Source: Svornostia abyssi | GTDB lineage: Bacteria > Actinomycetota > Thermoleophilia > Solirubrobacterales > Solirubrobacteraceae | Assembly: GCA_024666565.1 (NCBI GenBank) | Contig: CP088295.1 | Coordinates: 1,240,001 to 1,304,000 of the forward strand | DNA: 64,000 nucleotides | Direction: 5' to 3' | Part shown: positions 25,080-34,395 of the stretch, piece after piece | How the letters are laid out: each line of letters begins with the position of its first letter | Numbering within the stretch: position 1 is the first letter of the stretch | The notes under the pieces: generated by a model | What the model saw: only the letters and a program-made list of their open reading frames with translations | Told to the model about the DNA's origin: nothing | Databases searched by the model: none | Position numbers and translations under genes: made by a program

Positions 25080-27725
25080 AGCGACCCGATGCCCACGCCG
25101 GTGACCTGTGCCCGGTCGAGGCGATCGATCGCGAGGGGCTCCTCGTCACGCGTGAGGGCGCGCTGGTACGGGTCCTGCGGGCGGCGCCGAAGAACCCACT
25201 GGTGATGGCGCCAGCCGAGCGAGAGCAGATCGGCCATGCCTTCGGCCAGCTCGCAGGTCGTCTGCGGCCGGGCCAGTCGGCGCAGTTCTACGTCGAGGCC
25301 ACGCCGGTTCGGCTGGACGCGCTGCTCGAGCACAGCCAGGCGGAAGCGCTCCGCGCGTGGGACGGACTCGAACACGTGCCCGAGCGCGTCGCTGCGCTGC
25401 AGCGTCTGCACGCTGCGCTCCGCGAGTCACTCGACCGGCACTCCGGCGAGCAGGCGGCGATCGATGTCGCGTACTACGTGGTCCTCCCATACGTGCCGGA
25501 CCAGTCGACGCGGATGGACTGGCGGCAGCTCGTCCCCGGCCAGCGGCGCCGCCTGCTCACCGCCCCGCTGGAGCGGTCATTGGCGTCGCATCGTCGCGTC
25601 GCGCGGGAATCGCTGCAGCTGGCCGACGCGATCCGCGGCGACCTCGAGGCGCTCGATCTCTCCACCCACCTGCTCTCGGGTCCCGAGGTCCTTGACCTCC
25701 TCTGGCGCAGGTTCAACCCGACCGCGGCCGACCGGACCCCCGAGCGGCGGCCCGGCGCGCGCGAAGACGGGGTGGAGGTCGTCGGCGAGCTCGACGCCGT
25801 TGCTGACGCCCACGATGCCGCACGCGCCGCGGCGGCGCTCCGCGAAGCGGTCGCAACCTCAGGGATCGACTGGCCCGACCAGCGGCACCTTCGCGTCGAC
25901 CGCGATCTGGAGCAGACGCTGTACGTCGCCACGCTGCCGGACGCCACCGAGTTCGGCTGGCTGCTGGACGCGATGCAGGTGCCGCGGCCGTTCACGCTGT
26001 CGGTCCACGTGCACGCCTTGGACCGGCTGCGCGAGCGTGCGCGGTTCAAGGCGCGGCACCGCCCGGCTGTTCGGCGTCAACCGCGGCGCGGCACTCCGAG
26101 GGCGGACGCCGGACTACGAGATGCTCGCTCAGGAGGAGGAGCTCGGCGAGCTGCTCAAAGAGCTCTCCGGGCACGAGCGCGCCGCCGCGTTTGAGGTCTC
26201 GATCTACCAGTCGATCCGCGAGCGCGGCCCCGACCCCGACCCGGTCCAGCTCGCCGAGGCAGTCGAGCAGGCGTCGCGCGAGATCATGGCCGCGAGCGAC
26301 GCGCGCGTGAACCTCGGCCAGCTCCGCCAGCTCGAGCTCTGGCAGTCGTCGCTCCCGCTCGGCCGTGACGTCGCCGGGCTGACGCGGAAGTACGTCACCC
26401 GTCACGTCGGTGACACCGTCCCGCTCGTTGGCACCAGCTGCGGATCACCGGCCGGGATCCCGTTCGCCTTCACTGACCCCGGACGCGAGGTTGCGCTGAT
26501 CAACCCGTTCGATCCGGCGCACGACAACGGCACGCTGCTGGTCAACGCACGCTCGGGCGGCGGCAAGACGTTCCTGGTCAACATCCTGATCGCGCGGTTC
26601 CTCGCGCACGGGATGCAGGCGTTCGTCCTCGACCGCGCCGGCCACTACGAGTTTCTCTGCAAGCTCGTTCCCGGCGCCCGCCACCTCACGATCGGCGCAT
26701 CGACCGACGAGCACGCTGTCAACCCGTGGGACGTCGAAGACCCGGCGAACCCACCGATCGAGAAGGTCGCCTACCTCGTCGCGCTGCATGCGCTCCTCGT
26801 AGGCGATCACCGCACCGGCGAGGACGCCTACGGCCTCGACGCGCTCGAACGCAACCTGCTCGAGGTCGCCGTCCGCGCCGTGTATGCGCGCGCCGCCCGC
26901 GAGTCGATCGTGCCCCGCGAGCGGCTGCTCTGCGAGGAGCTCCGCGACCGCGCTCGCCGCGAAGCCGACAGCGGCGCGGAGGAGGTGGCATCGGTGCTCC
27001 GCACGCTTGCCGAGCGGATCGCGTCGTTCGTCGATGAGGGCTCCTACGCATACCTCCTCGACCGCGAGACGACCGTCCCGGCCGACGCGCCACTGGTCGC
27101 CTTCGACACACGGAAGGTTCCGCGTGAGCTGTCGGCCGCGGTCCTCTTCCTGCTCGCCGAGCATGTCACGGCGCGCATCGAGCGGCGCGGCCACGAGCGC
27201 TTGCACGACGTCGACGCCGGCGTGTTCAACGGCCGTTCGATGCTCATCATCGACGAGGCGTGGAAGCTCGTCGAGCGTCGCGCGACCGGCGAGTGGGTCA
27301 ACGAGATCGCACGCCGCTCGCGGCACCTCGGGCTCTTCCTCGTCGCGATCAGCCAACAGCTCTCCGACTTCGCCGGGCCCTACGGACGCGCGCTGCTGCG
27401 CAACTCCACGCAGCAACTCTTCCTCCGGCAGTCACCCGATGAGCTCGACTACATCAAGGACGCCGTCCGGCTCTCCGACGCCGAGGTCGCCGCGATCGGC
27501 CGCCTGAAGACCGTCAAGCGCGCCTACTCACAGGCGTACTGGATCAACGGCACCCGCGGCCGCGGGACGATCGCGCTCCGCGTCGGGCCCACCGAGTACG
27601 GGCTCGCGACCTCCGACCCGGTCGGTGACCTGCCGCGCCGCACCCAGTTGCTGGACGCCGAAGCCGGCGACGCCTGGCGCACCCTCGACCGCCTCGTCGC
27701 CGAAGGCTGGAAGGCCGACAGCTGA
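25067..27725 (+). pseudogene. VirB4-family conjugation ATPase, frameshifted by one base
   Basis: From the GTG at 25067 the frame runs to about 26057, then the match continues in another frame to 27725. Removing one C from a CCC run near 26057 (ARFKARHR-RLFGVNRGAA) gives 885 residues, a normal VirB4 length. The C-terminal ATPase has Walker A NARSGGGKTFLV, Walker B MLIIDEAWKLVE and the arginine-containing RRSRHLGLFLVAISQQ. The N-terminal half is the VirB4 scaffold with VAYYVVLPYVPD. It powers pilus assembly and substrate transfer. The clean repair suggests the gene is functional. It overlaps genes at both ends. Confidence 0.85.
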
Positions 27726-28819
27726 TGGGCGCCCCAGCACTCCGCATCGCCGGCGCCATCCTCGGCGGCAGGCAACTCGCCCCGCGCATCGCCGCTGGAG
27801 TCGCAGCCGGCCTACTCGGGATCCTCGCACTGATCGCCGCACCGCTCGCGCTGCTGAGCTCGTCCGGCGGGGGATCGGCCCAGATCACCGGCGGCAGTCC
27901 GATCCCGCCCGCCCTGGTCGACGTCTTCAACGAAGCCGCTCGGGCGTTCACCGTCAACGCGTACCTCCTCGCGTCGATCGCCGACCAGGAATCGAACTTT
28001 GGCAGCGGGACGGCGTGGCGGGTCGTCAACGGGTCGGGCTGCATCGGCCTGATGCAGATGTGCGTCGGTGGCGCCGGTGGCGACTCCTGGACGCCAGCGA
28101 TGAACTCGTACCGTCGCGGCACGCGGCCAGCGACTTACGCGTTCAAGACCGACCGGCACCCCGACGTCCTGGACTCGTTCGACAACGTCATGGCCGCCAC
28201 CGTGCACCTGCGCGGCAAGGTCGGCGACCGGCCGATCCCCAGGCTCGACGACCTCGCCTACCGCGCGCTATGCGGCTACTACGGCGCGTGCGCCGACGGC
28301 ATCGCTGGCAACTACGCCGCCGACGTCCTCGCGCGGGCCCGCGCGTGGCAACGCCAAGCCGCGCTTCGCCCGGATGGCGGGGGAGCCCCGCTCGTCTCGG
28401 GCGCGAGGATGTCGTGGCCGGTGCGGGGGCCCGTGACATCACCGTTCTGCGAGCGCCGCTCTTGGGAGTCATGCCACCCCGGCATCGACATCGGCGTCCC
28501 GAACGGCACGCCGATCCACGCCGCGGCGACCGGCCGCGTCACCCTCGTACAACCCACGGCGACCTCTGGCGGCTACGGGAACTTCACGTGCCTCGCGCAC
28601 TCCAGCGCGATCAGCACGTGCTACGCCCACCAATCGCGGATCCTCGTGCGCCTCGGCGAGAGTGTGATTCGTGGTCAGGTGATCGGCATCACCGGTTGCA
28701 CCGGCCGCTGCTTCGGCCCGCACCTGCATTTCGAAGTCCGTCAGAACGATGCCAAGGTCTGCCCGGCGCCCTTCCTTGGGGCCGGTGCGCGAAGCATGTG
28801 CGCATCGGGGGCGAGATGA
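27725..28819 (+). CDS. Bifunctional cell-wall hydrolase: lytic transglycosylase + M23 peptidase
   Basis: This 364-residue protein shares one base with the VirB4 stop. An N-terminal membrane anchor (VAAGLLGILALIAAPLALLS) is followed by a lysozyme-like domain with catalytic Glu89 in IADQESNFGSG and CIGLMQM. The M23 domain has zinc ligands H251-x3-D255 (HPGIDIG) and H333-x-H335 (HLHFEV). It cuts both glycan strands and peptide crosslinks, the VirB1-like role of opening peptidoglycan for the conjugation channel. Several Cys pairs suggest folding outside the cell. Confidence 0.9.
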   Translation: MGAPALRIAGAILGGRQLAPRIAAGVAAGLLGILALIAAPLALLSSSGGGSAQITGGSPIPPALVDVFNEAARAFTVNAYLLASIADQESNFGSGTAWRVVNGSGCIGLMQMCVGGAGGDSWTPAMNSYRRGTRPATYAFKTDRHPDVLDSFDNVMAATVHLRGKVGDRPIPRLDDLAYRALCGYYGACADGIAGNYAADVLARARAWQRQAALRPDGGGAPLVSGARMSWPVRGPVTSPFCERRSWESCHPGIDIGVPNGTPIHAAATGRVTLVQPTATSGGYGNFTCLAHSSAISTCYAHQSRILVRLGESVIRGQVIGITGCTGRCFGPHLHFEVRQNDAKVCPAPFLGAGARSMCASGAR

Positions 28820-29289
28820 CGGCCCGCCACGTGATCGCGGCTCTCGCCGTCGGCATTGTCGTGACCGGATGCCAGGACCCCTACGACGAGTCTCGGCAGC
28901 CACCGCGACCGACGCCATCTGCCGCTGACGGCCGCGATGCGGTCGTGCGGGCGTTCGCGATGGGGTGGATCAACTGGGACTGGCAGTCAGTCGCCGATCA
29001 GCAGCGCTCCCTCGCAGGACTTGCGACACCAGTGCTCGCCCGGCAGCTTCGACAGGACGCTGCGAGTTCACGCAACGCCGCGGTGCTCGCGCGGCAGCGC
29101 CCGGGATCCCGCGGCCGCCTCGTTGTACTGGAACTGAGCTCCGCCGGGCGCGGGCTCGCCGTGACACAGGAATCCACCCTGACGGACGGGCACGCCGACC
29201 TGGGCGGCGAGCGCTACCGCGTCTACCTCGTATCCACCCGCAAGTGGCGCGGCGAATGGAGGGTGAGCCGGTGGGAGCCGCAGCAGTAG
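28816..29289 (+). CDS. Lipoprotein of the transfer operon
   Basis: This 157-residue protein overlaps the hydrolase stop by ATGA. The N-terminus MTARHVIAALAVGIVVTGC is a lipoprotein signal with lipobox V-T-G-C. The rest resembles small conjugation-associated NTF2-like domains (VRAFAMGWINWDW ... RYRVYLVSTRKWRGEWRVSR), as in TcpC/VirB8-like assembly factors. An NTF2-like VirB8 role is inferred from fold-like pattern and position only. Confidence 0.68.
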   Translation: MTARHVIAALAVGIVVTGCQDPYDESRQPPRPTPSAADGRDAVVRAFAMGWINWDWQSVADQQRSLAGLATPVLARQLRQDAASSRNAAVLARQRPGSRGRLVVLELSSAGRGLAVTQESTLTDGHADLGGERYRVYLVSTRKWRGEWRVSRWEPQQ

Positions 29290-30052
29290 CCGCGCGTCTC
29301 GCACAGGCGCGGCTCGCTGCGCGCCCGCGCCAGGCGACGTGCGATCTCGCCTTCGACCGCGCGGGCGGTCCGGTGGTCGCGGTCTGCGGCTTGGCTGGCG
29401 GCGTCGGAAGCTCCACGCTCGCGCTGGCGCTGAGCCGACAGGCCGCCCTCGAGAGCTGCGCGCCGGTGCTCCTGATCGACGCGGCCACCACCCCCGGCCT
29501 CGCCGTACTGGCGGGAGCGCGCAGCCCGCACTCCCTCGGCTCGCTTGCTGACGCACTCGTCGACGGCGACCAGCCGCCGCACACCTTCGCCGAGTTCAGC
29601 TCCGGCCTTCGCCTGATCGCGACCAGGGGGAGCGGCGCCCGCTGCCCTCTTCCCGAGCGGTGCGCGGACTGATGGAACAGGCTCGCGATGCCCACGGGCT
29701 CGTCGTCGTGGACTGCGGATCGGCGTGGATGAGCGACGCGACAGCGCTCGGATCCGCGAGCCACGTGGTGTGGATGACGACCGCGACCGCCGCGGGACTC
29801 AGCGCGGCGCGCGAGGTGTTCTCTAGCCCGATCATGCCGACGCCAAAGCGGACCGAGGTCGTCGTGGCGCGCCACGTGCCGCATGCGCCGAGTGCGAAGG
29901 TCCGGGATGTACGGCGGCTCGCGCATGCGCGTCGCTGTCGGCTCGTCCTCCTCGCTGACGATGAGCGCGGCGCACTTCAGAACCCGCCAGGAGAGTCTGT
30001 GCTGCGTGGGCTCGCCGGCATCGCACCGACGCTCAGGGGCGTGGATCGTTGA
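29256..30052 (+). pseudogene. ParA/CpaE-like ATPase of the transfer operon, frameshifted by one base
   Basis: The first frame (29256-29672) has the deviant Walker A CGLAGGVGSSTLAL and VLLIDAATTPGLAV. The second (29660-30052) has the Walker-B-like HGLVVVDCGSAW and VVWMTTATAAGLSAARE. Adding one G to the GGGGG run at about 29631 fuses them into 265 residues (LRLIATRG-ERRPLPSSRAVRGLM). The Walker A lacks the usual GK(T/S) lysine and has Ser-Ser instead, though deviant ParA/CpaE relatives tolerate changes. It overlaps the lipoprotein gene at the 5' end and the SpoIIM-like gene (TTGA) at the 3' end. Confidence 0.65.
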
Positions 30053-30588
30053 GCCGGACAACAGCAATTCGGATCGGGGCTGCTGCGATCGTCCTCGCGG
30101 TCGCCATAGTGACCGTGGCCGCGGTGACCACCGCTGTTATCGCCGCAGTCGGCTTCGCGCCGGCACTGCGCTCGTGGCTCGGCTTCTCGTTCGCGGGAGT
30201 GCCGTCCACGCCGCGTGCGGCGATCGAGATCGCCGTGCACAACGCAACGATCGCGGCGGCTCCGCTGTGCGCAGCGGTCGCGTACCCACGACTCGGGAGA
30301 CGCGTGCGCGTTGGGATCTCGTCAGCACTCTTCGTGCTGCTGGCGATCAACGCCGTCGTGATCGGGGTCGCAGTGGGTGCGTACGGAGAACGGGCGCTCG
30401 ATGCCCTGCTTCCGCATGCGCTGCTCGAGATCGCTGCATTCTCGATCGCCGGCGGCGCATACACGCAGGCATGCCAACAGCGCGTATCTCACCGCGTGCT
30501 GGCCGCGGCCACATGCCTCTCGTTCTCGATGCTCGCTTGCGCTTCTGCCGTCGAAGTGCTGACAACGACTTCAGGCGGTCGTTCATGA
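30049..30588 (+). CDS. SpoIIM-like polytopic membrane protein
   Basis: This 179-residue protein with a TTG start overlaps the previous stop by 4 bp. It has five hydrophobic helices, including AIVLAVAIVTVAAVTTAVIAA and ALFVLLAINAVVIGVAVGAY. The motif LLPHALLEIAAFSIAGGAYT closely follows the 'PHG-x-x-E' signature of stage II sporulation protein M (PF01944), and AIEIAVHNATIAAAPLCA resembles its N-terminal 'NN' helix. SpoIIM homologues in non-sporulating actinobacteria are found in envelope clusters; here it probably serves the transfer apparatus. Confidence 0.55.
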   Translation: MSRTTAIRIGAAAIVLAVAIVTVAAVTTAVIAAVGFAPALRSWLGFSFAGVPSTPRAAIEIAVHNATIAAAPLCAAVAYPRLGRRVRVGISSALFVLLAINAVVIGVAVGAYGERALDALLPHALLEIAAFSIAGGAYTQACQQRVSHRVLAAATCLSFSMLACASAVEVLTTTSGGRS

Positions 30589-33192
30589 CGGGCTTGGTCC
30601 GGCGCACGGTGGTGGTTTGGACGACCTGGTTCGTCGCCGGCGTCGTCCTGTGGCAGGCGGCGCGTGGCCGCGACTGGGACGGGGCCTGGCGGGACTTCCA
30701 AGAAGGGCACGGCGTCGACTGGCCCCGCCCGAGCTCGAAGGCTGACGCCGCTACCCCAGATCAACTCGACCAGTGGATCGGGAGCGCATTGCGCTTCGCG
30801 CTGATCGGCTTCGCGGCTGTCGCTGCCGCAGCGGTTCTCATAGCCGTTCACCGAGCGGTGACCCGGCGCAAACGCGCACAGTCCGTGCGTCGCTGGGAGC
30901 TGCGTCTCGGCCGCGACGACCTCACCAATCCGTACCACGTGCAGGAGGCGTTCGAGGGCATCGCCGGCGCGATCGGCGTGCGCTGGTACCGGCGGCTGTG
31001 GTCAGGACCGGAGCACCTCTGCCTCGAAGTCCATCGACTCCCCGACGCGTCGGTGCGCTTCGTGCTCGCCGCCCCCAAGCAAGCCCTGCCCGCGATCAGC
31101 GGCCCGCTCGAGGACCTCTACCCCGACGTCGAGCTGCAGCCCGTCGATGGCGCACCCGACTGGTCGCGCGCCGTCACCCGGCTCAAGAAGCGCTCGCCGT
31201 TCGTGCTGTCGATCCAGACCACCCGCAACTACGAGCACGCCTTCGCCGAGACGCTCGTCGCGCTGATGGCCAAAGGCGACGGCGCGCTCACCGTGCAGCT
31301 CGTGCTCGTGCCGGCGCCCGCCGCGATCCACCGCCGCGCCCGCAAGCTGCTCAAGCGCCGCGAGCGCAGCCTCCAATACGCCGACCACCGCGACCCGGGC
31401 GAACTCGGCATCGACTCCGTCGTCGAACGCAAGGAGCTCCAGGGCGCGCTCGAGCTCCAGCACCGCACCCTCTACTTCGCGGATCTGCGGGTCGTCGGCG
31501 AGGACCCGCCATCCGTGCGCCGGGTCGCAGGGCTCTTCGGCCAGCTGCGCTCCGAGAACGAGCTCGTGCGCCGCGAGATGCGCGCGCGGCGCGCGCTGTA
31601 CGGGAACCGCTTTACGCGCGCGATGCCCAACCCGGTCCCGGGCTTCGCGCGCGGCGTCATGTCCACCTCGGAGCTCGCCACGCTCTGGCACCTGCCGCGC
31701 GGCCGAGTCAAGCACGGCGGTCTGATCCGCTCATCGGTCCGCCGCGCGACCGCCCCCGCCGGCATCCACCGCGACGCCGAGTCCATGCTGCTACGCGACG
31801 AGCACGGACCTGTCTCCATCGCCCCAGCCGACCGCAAGTACGGCCATGCGCTCATCGGCGGCCAGGGGGGCGGCAAGAGCTCGGTCATGGCACGCCACTT
31901 CGCCAACGACACCCGCGATCCCGACCGCGCCGTGATCCTCATCGATCCCAAGGGTCCGCTCGCCGAGCTCTGCCTCGGCCTCGCACCCACCGAGCGGACC
32001 GTGCACAACCTCGACCTCGGGCGCCCCGAGATCGGGATCAACCCGCTCGCGATCGATGCGAGCCCGGGCGCCCGCGCGGCTGTGTTCCTGCAGGCGCTGA
32101 TCGAGGCCAATCCGCCCGGCTCGATCCAGGCTGCCTCTGACTCGTTCCTGCGCCAGGCCGTCTCGGCGGTCTGCACGGTCGAGCCCACGCCAACGCTCTG
32201 GCACGTCTACCGCATGCTCGACTTCGGCCAGTCGCAGTACCGCACCAGTGTCGTTCAGCGCCTGGTCGGGCGCGAGGGGGCGGAGTTCGCCCGTCGATAT
32301 TGGCAGCGCGAGTTCCCCACGCTCATCAAGGACCGGGGCTACGCCGCCCAGGCGCTTAACCCGCCTCGCAACAAGATCGAACGGCTCATCTCCACCCGCG
32401 AGATCGACACTGTCCTGCGTCACCCGGTCAGTCTCGACCTCGAGGGGATCATCGAGCGCCGCGAGATTCTTATCGTCGCCGGCGCCAAGTCCACTGTCGG
32501 CGAGGACAACGCCATCCTCGTCAACCACGTCCTGCTCCAACTCCTGCATCGCGCGATCCAGGCCCAGCAGAACCGACCCCAGCGCGAGCGCCGCGGGGTC
32601 TCGCTGCTCATCGATGAAGCCCATAACGTCCTCACGCCGTCGGTGGCAAGGATGCTGTCTGAGGGCCGGTCGGCCGGGCTTGAAGCCGTGTTCGCCTGGC
32701 AGTACTCAGCGCAGATCCGTGACGAGGTCATCCGTTCCGGCGTCCGTTCACTGCTGCAGTCGATTTCGGTCTTTCGCATGCGAGAGATCGAAGACGCTCG
32801 ATCTCTCGCCGGCCTCGCGATGGAGGTGTACTCCGACCGCATCTCGATCGAACAGGAAGAACAGGAGCGCTTGCGCTTCTCGCCCGACGACATCCTCCGA
32901 CTCCCGGTCCATCGTGCGATCAACCTGTGGGTCGCCGACGGCGAAGCCGCGCAGCGGCTTCCTCGCGCAGACGCTGCCGATGGAGCCGCTCTTCGACCAA
33001 GTCGTGGCCGATGAGCATCGGGCCAAGCAACGCGAACGAGGCGGGCACTTCCCCGAAACGCTGCCCAGCCTCTTGCCGGAGGAGAAGGCGGGCCCGTCGC
33101 AACCAACGCCGTCGGCGTCGCGACGCCGGATCACGCGTGGTGCGACGCACGTGACCGGCGAGCAGACCCAGATCGAAGGCCTCGGCACGTGA
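30585..33192 (+). pseudogene. TraG/VirD4-type coupling protein, frameshifted near its C-terminus
   Basis: Two N-terminal membrane helices (VVWTTWFVAGVVLWQAA, ALRFALIGFAAVAAAAVLIAV) precede a long cytoplasmic part. Walker A is IGGQGGGKSSVMARH at about residue 425, and Walker B is VSLLIDEAHNVL at about 674. This is a T4SS coupling ATPase that brings relaxosome DNA to the channel. Near 32950 the frame shifts by one extra base; with repair the protein continues GFLAQTLPMEPLFDQVVADE to 33192, 868 residues in all. Unlike most breaks here this one is not in a long homopolymer. ATGA and GTGA overlaps tie it to its neighbours. Confidence 0.82.
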
Positions 33193-34232
33193 CCGCACTG
33201 ACCGTCCCCGAGAGCTATCGCCAGGCCCATCGCTACGACGGCGCCGCTGTCGAACACGGCCGCCGCAGCACCATCGAACCCTGCGCCGTCCAACCGCGAG
33301 ACCTGGCGATTGTCCACGATGTCTACCGCTACAAGTTCCTCACAGCCCCTCAACTCCGCGAGCTCTGGTGGCCGAACGCGTCCGTCCAGGCAGCTGACCG
33401 GCGGCTGCTGCGACTGTTCCGCGCGGGGCTGCTCGAACGGTTTCGCCCCTGGGCCCGTCGCGGCCTCGGGTCGTTCCCCTGGACCTACCATCTCGGCGAA
33501 GAAGGTCACCGCCTGCTGCACGAGGCCGGCGCACTGGGACAGCGCAAACGGTTCCGCCGGCGCACCATCTTCGACTACGGCTACGTGCTCCACGAGGTGC
33601 ACCTGAACGCCTGGGTGCTCGCGTATAAGCGCGCACTCGGGCCGGCATTCCATTCATGGGAAGGCGAGACGGCGATCGATCCGCCACCCAACTTCCACCC
33701 AAGCCGCGCAGAGCTTGATGACGACTGGTCGGTCGAGGGACTCGCGCCCGGCCCTGTTCGTCCGGTCTATCCCGACGCCGTACTGGAGATCGCAGGAGAG
33801 ACACCGGAAGCCGAGAGCCGGCTCATCCTCGTCGAGTACGACCGCACACGACGCATCGACAAGAACTTCGACAAGTTCATCCGGTATGATGCTTTCCTGA
33901 CCGCCTGGTGGCAGCACGCCGAGGCCGGTCGGCGAGCCGCCCCGCCCTTCGTTCTGTTCGTCTGTCAGGACGAGGAGCAACGCGACCTCTTTCTTGACGC
34001 CGCGGATGGGCATCTTTGCGGGCACCATTGGCATCCCGATGTGGATGCTGATGGCTGGCCTCACCCTGCTCGCCAGCGCATTCTCTTCGCGTCTGAGCGG
34101 GACGCGCATGGCGGCTCGGCACTTGCGCATAGGGTGCCCGCGGTTCCGGCCGGTCACACAGGGCGGAGACCGGAGCCGCGACGGGTTCTGGTGGGGCCGT
34201 CGACGGTGACGGCGGCGAGCATGTCCAGCTGA
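33189..34232 (+). CDS. Replication-relaxation family protein (putative relaxosome component)
   Basis: This 347-residue protein with a GTG start overlaps the coupling-protein stop by 4 bp. The N-terminal winged-helix (IVHDVYRYKFLTAPQLRELW, ADRRLLRLFRAGLLERF) and following nuclease-like part (ILVEYDRTRRIDKNFDKFIRY) match the Replic_Relax family (PF13814), whose plasmid members are needed for relaxed-circle replication and transfer. It is the best relaxase candidate in the window, since no HUH relaxase is seen. The last 40 residues are low-complexity. Confidence 0.75.
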   Translation: MTALTVPESYRQAHRYDGAAVEHGRRSTIEPCAVQPRDLAIVHDVYRYKFLTAPQLRELWWPNASVQAADRRLLRLFRAGLLERFRPWARRGLGSFPWTYHLGEEGHRLLHEAGALGQRKRFRRRTIFDYGYVLHEVHLNAWVLAYKRALGPAFHSWEGETAIDPPPNFHPSRAELDDDWSVEGLAPGPVRPVYPDAVLEIAGETPEAESRLILVEYDRTRRIDKNFDKFIRYDAFLTAWWQHAEAGRRAAPPFVLFVCQDEEQRDLFLDAADGHLCGHHWHPDVDADGWPHPARQRILFASERDAHGGSALAHRVPAVPAGHTGRRPEPRRVLVGPSTVTAASMSS

Positions 34233-34395
34233 CCGCGCTGCGATTGTGCACCTGGCAGGCGCCCGGCGCACCCGATCGGTGACGCCGCCTCGCCCCGCCC
34301 CCGTGCGGCATGTCGGACACGGGGCGTCACTCGTGTCGAGCCCTCCAGGTGACCTAGGCGAATCCCTGCCGCCCAGACCGATACGTTCTCGGAGA

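Noticed and set aside
29660..30052. Treating the second half of the ParA-like ATPase as an independent gene
   Set aside because: It lacks an N-terminal P-loop and joins perfectly to the preceding frame by adding one G to a G run.
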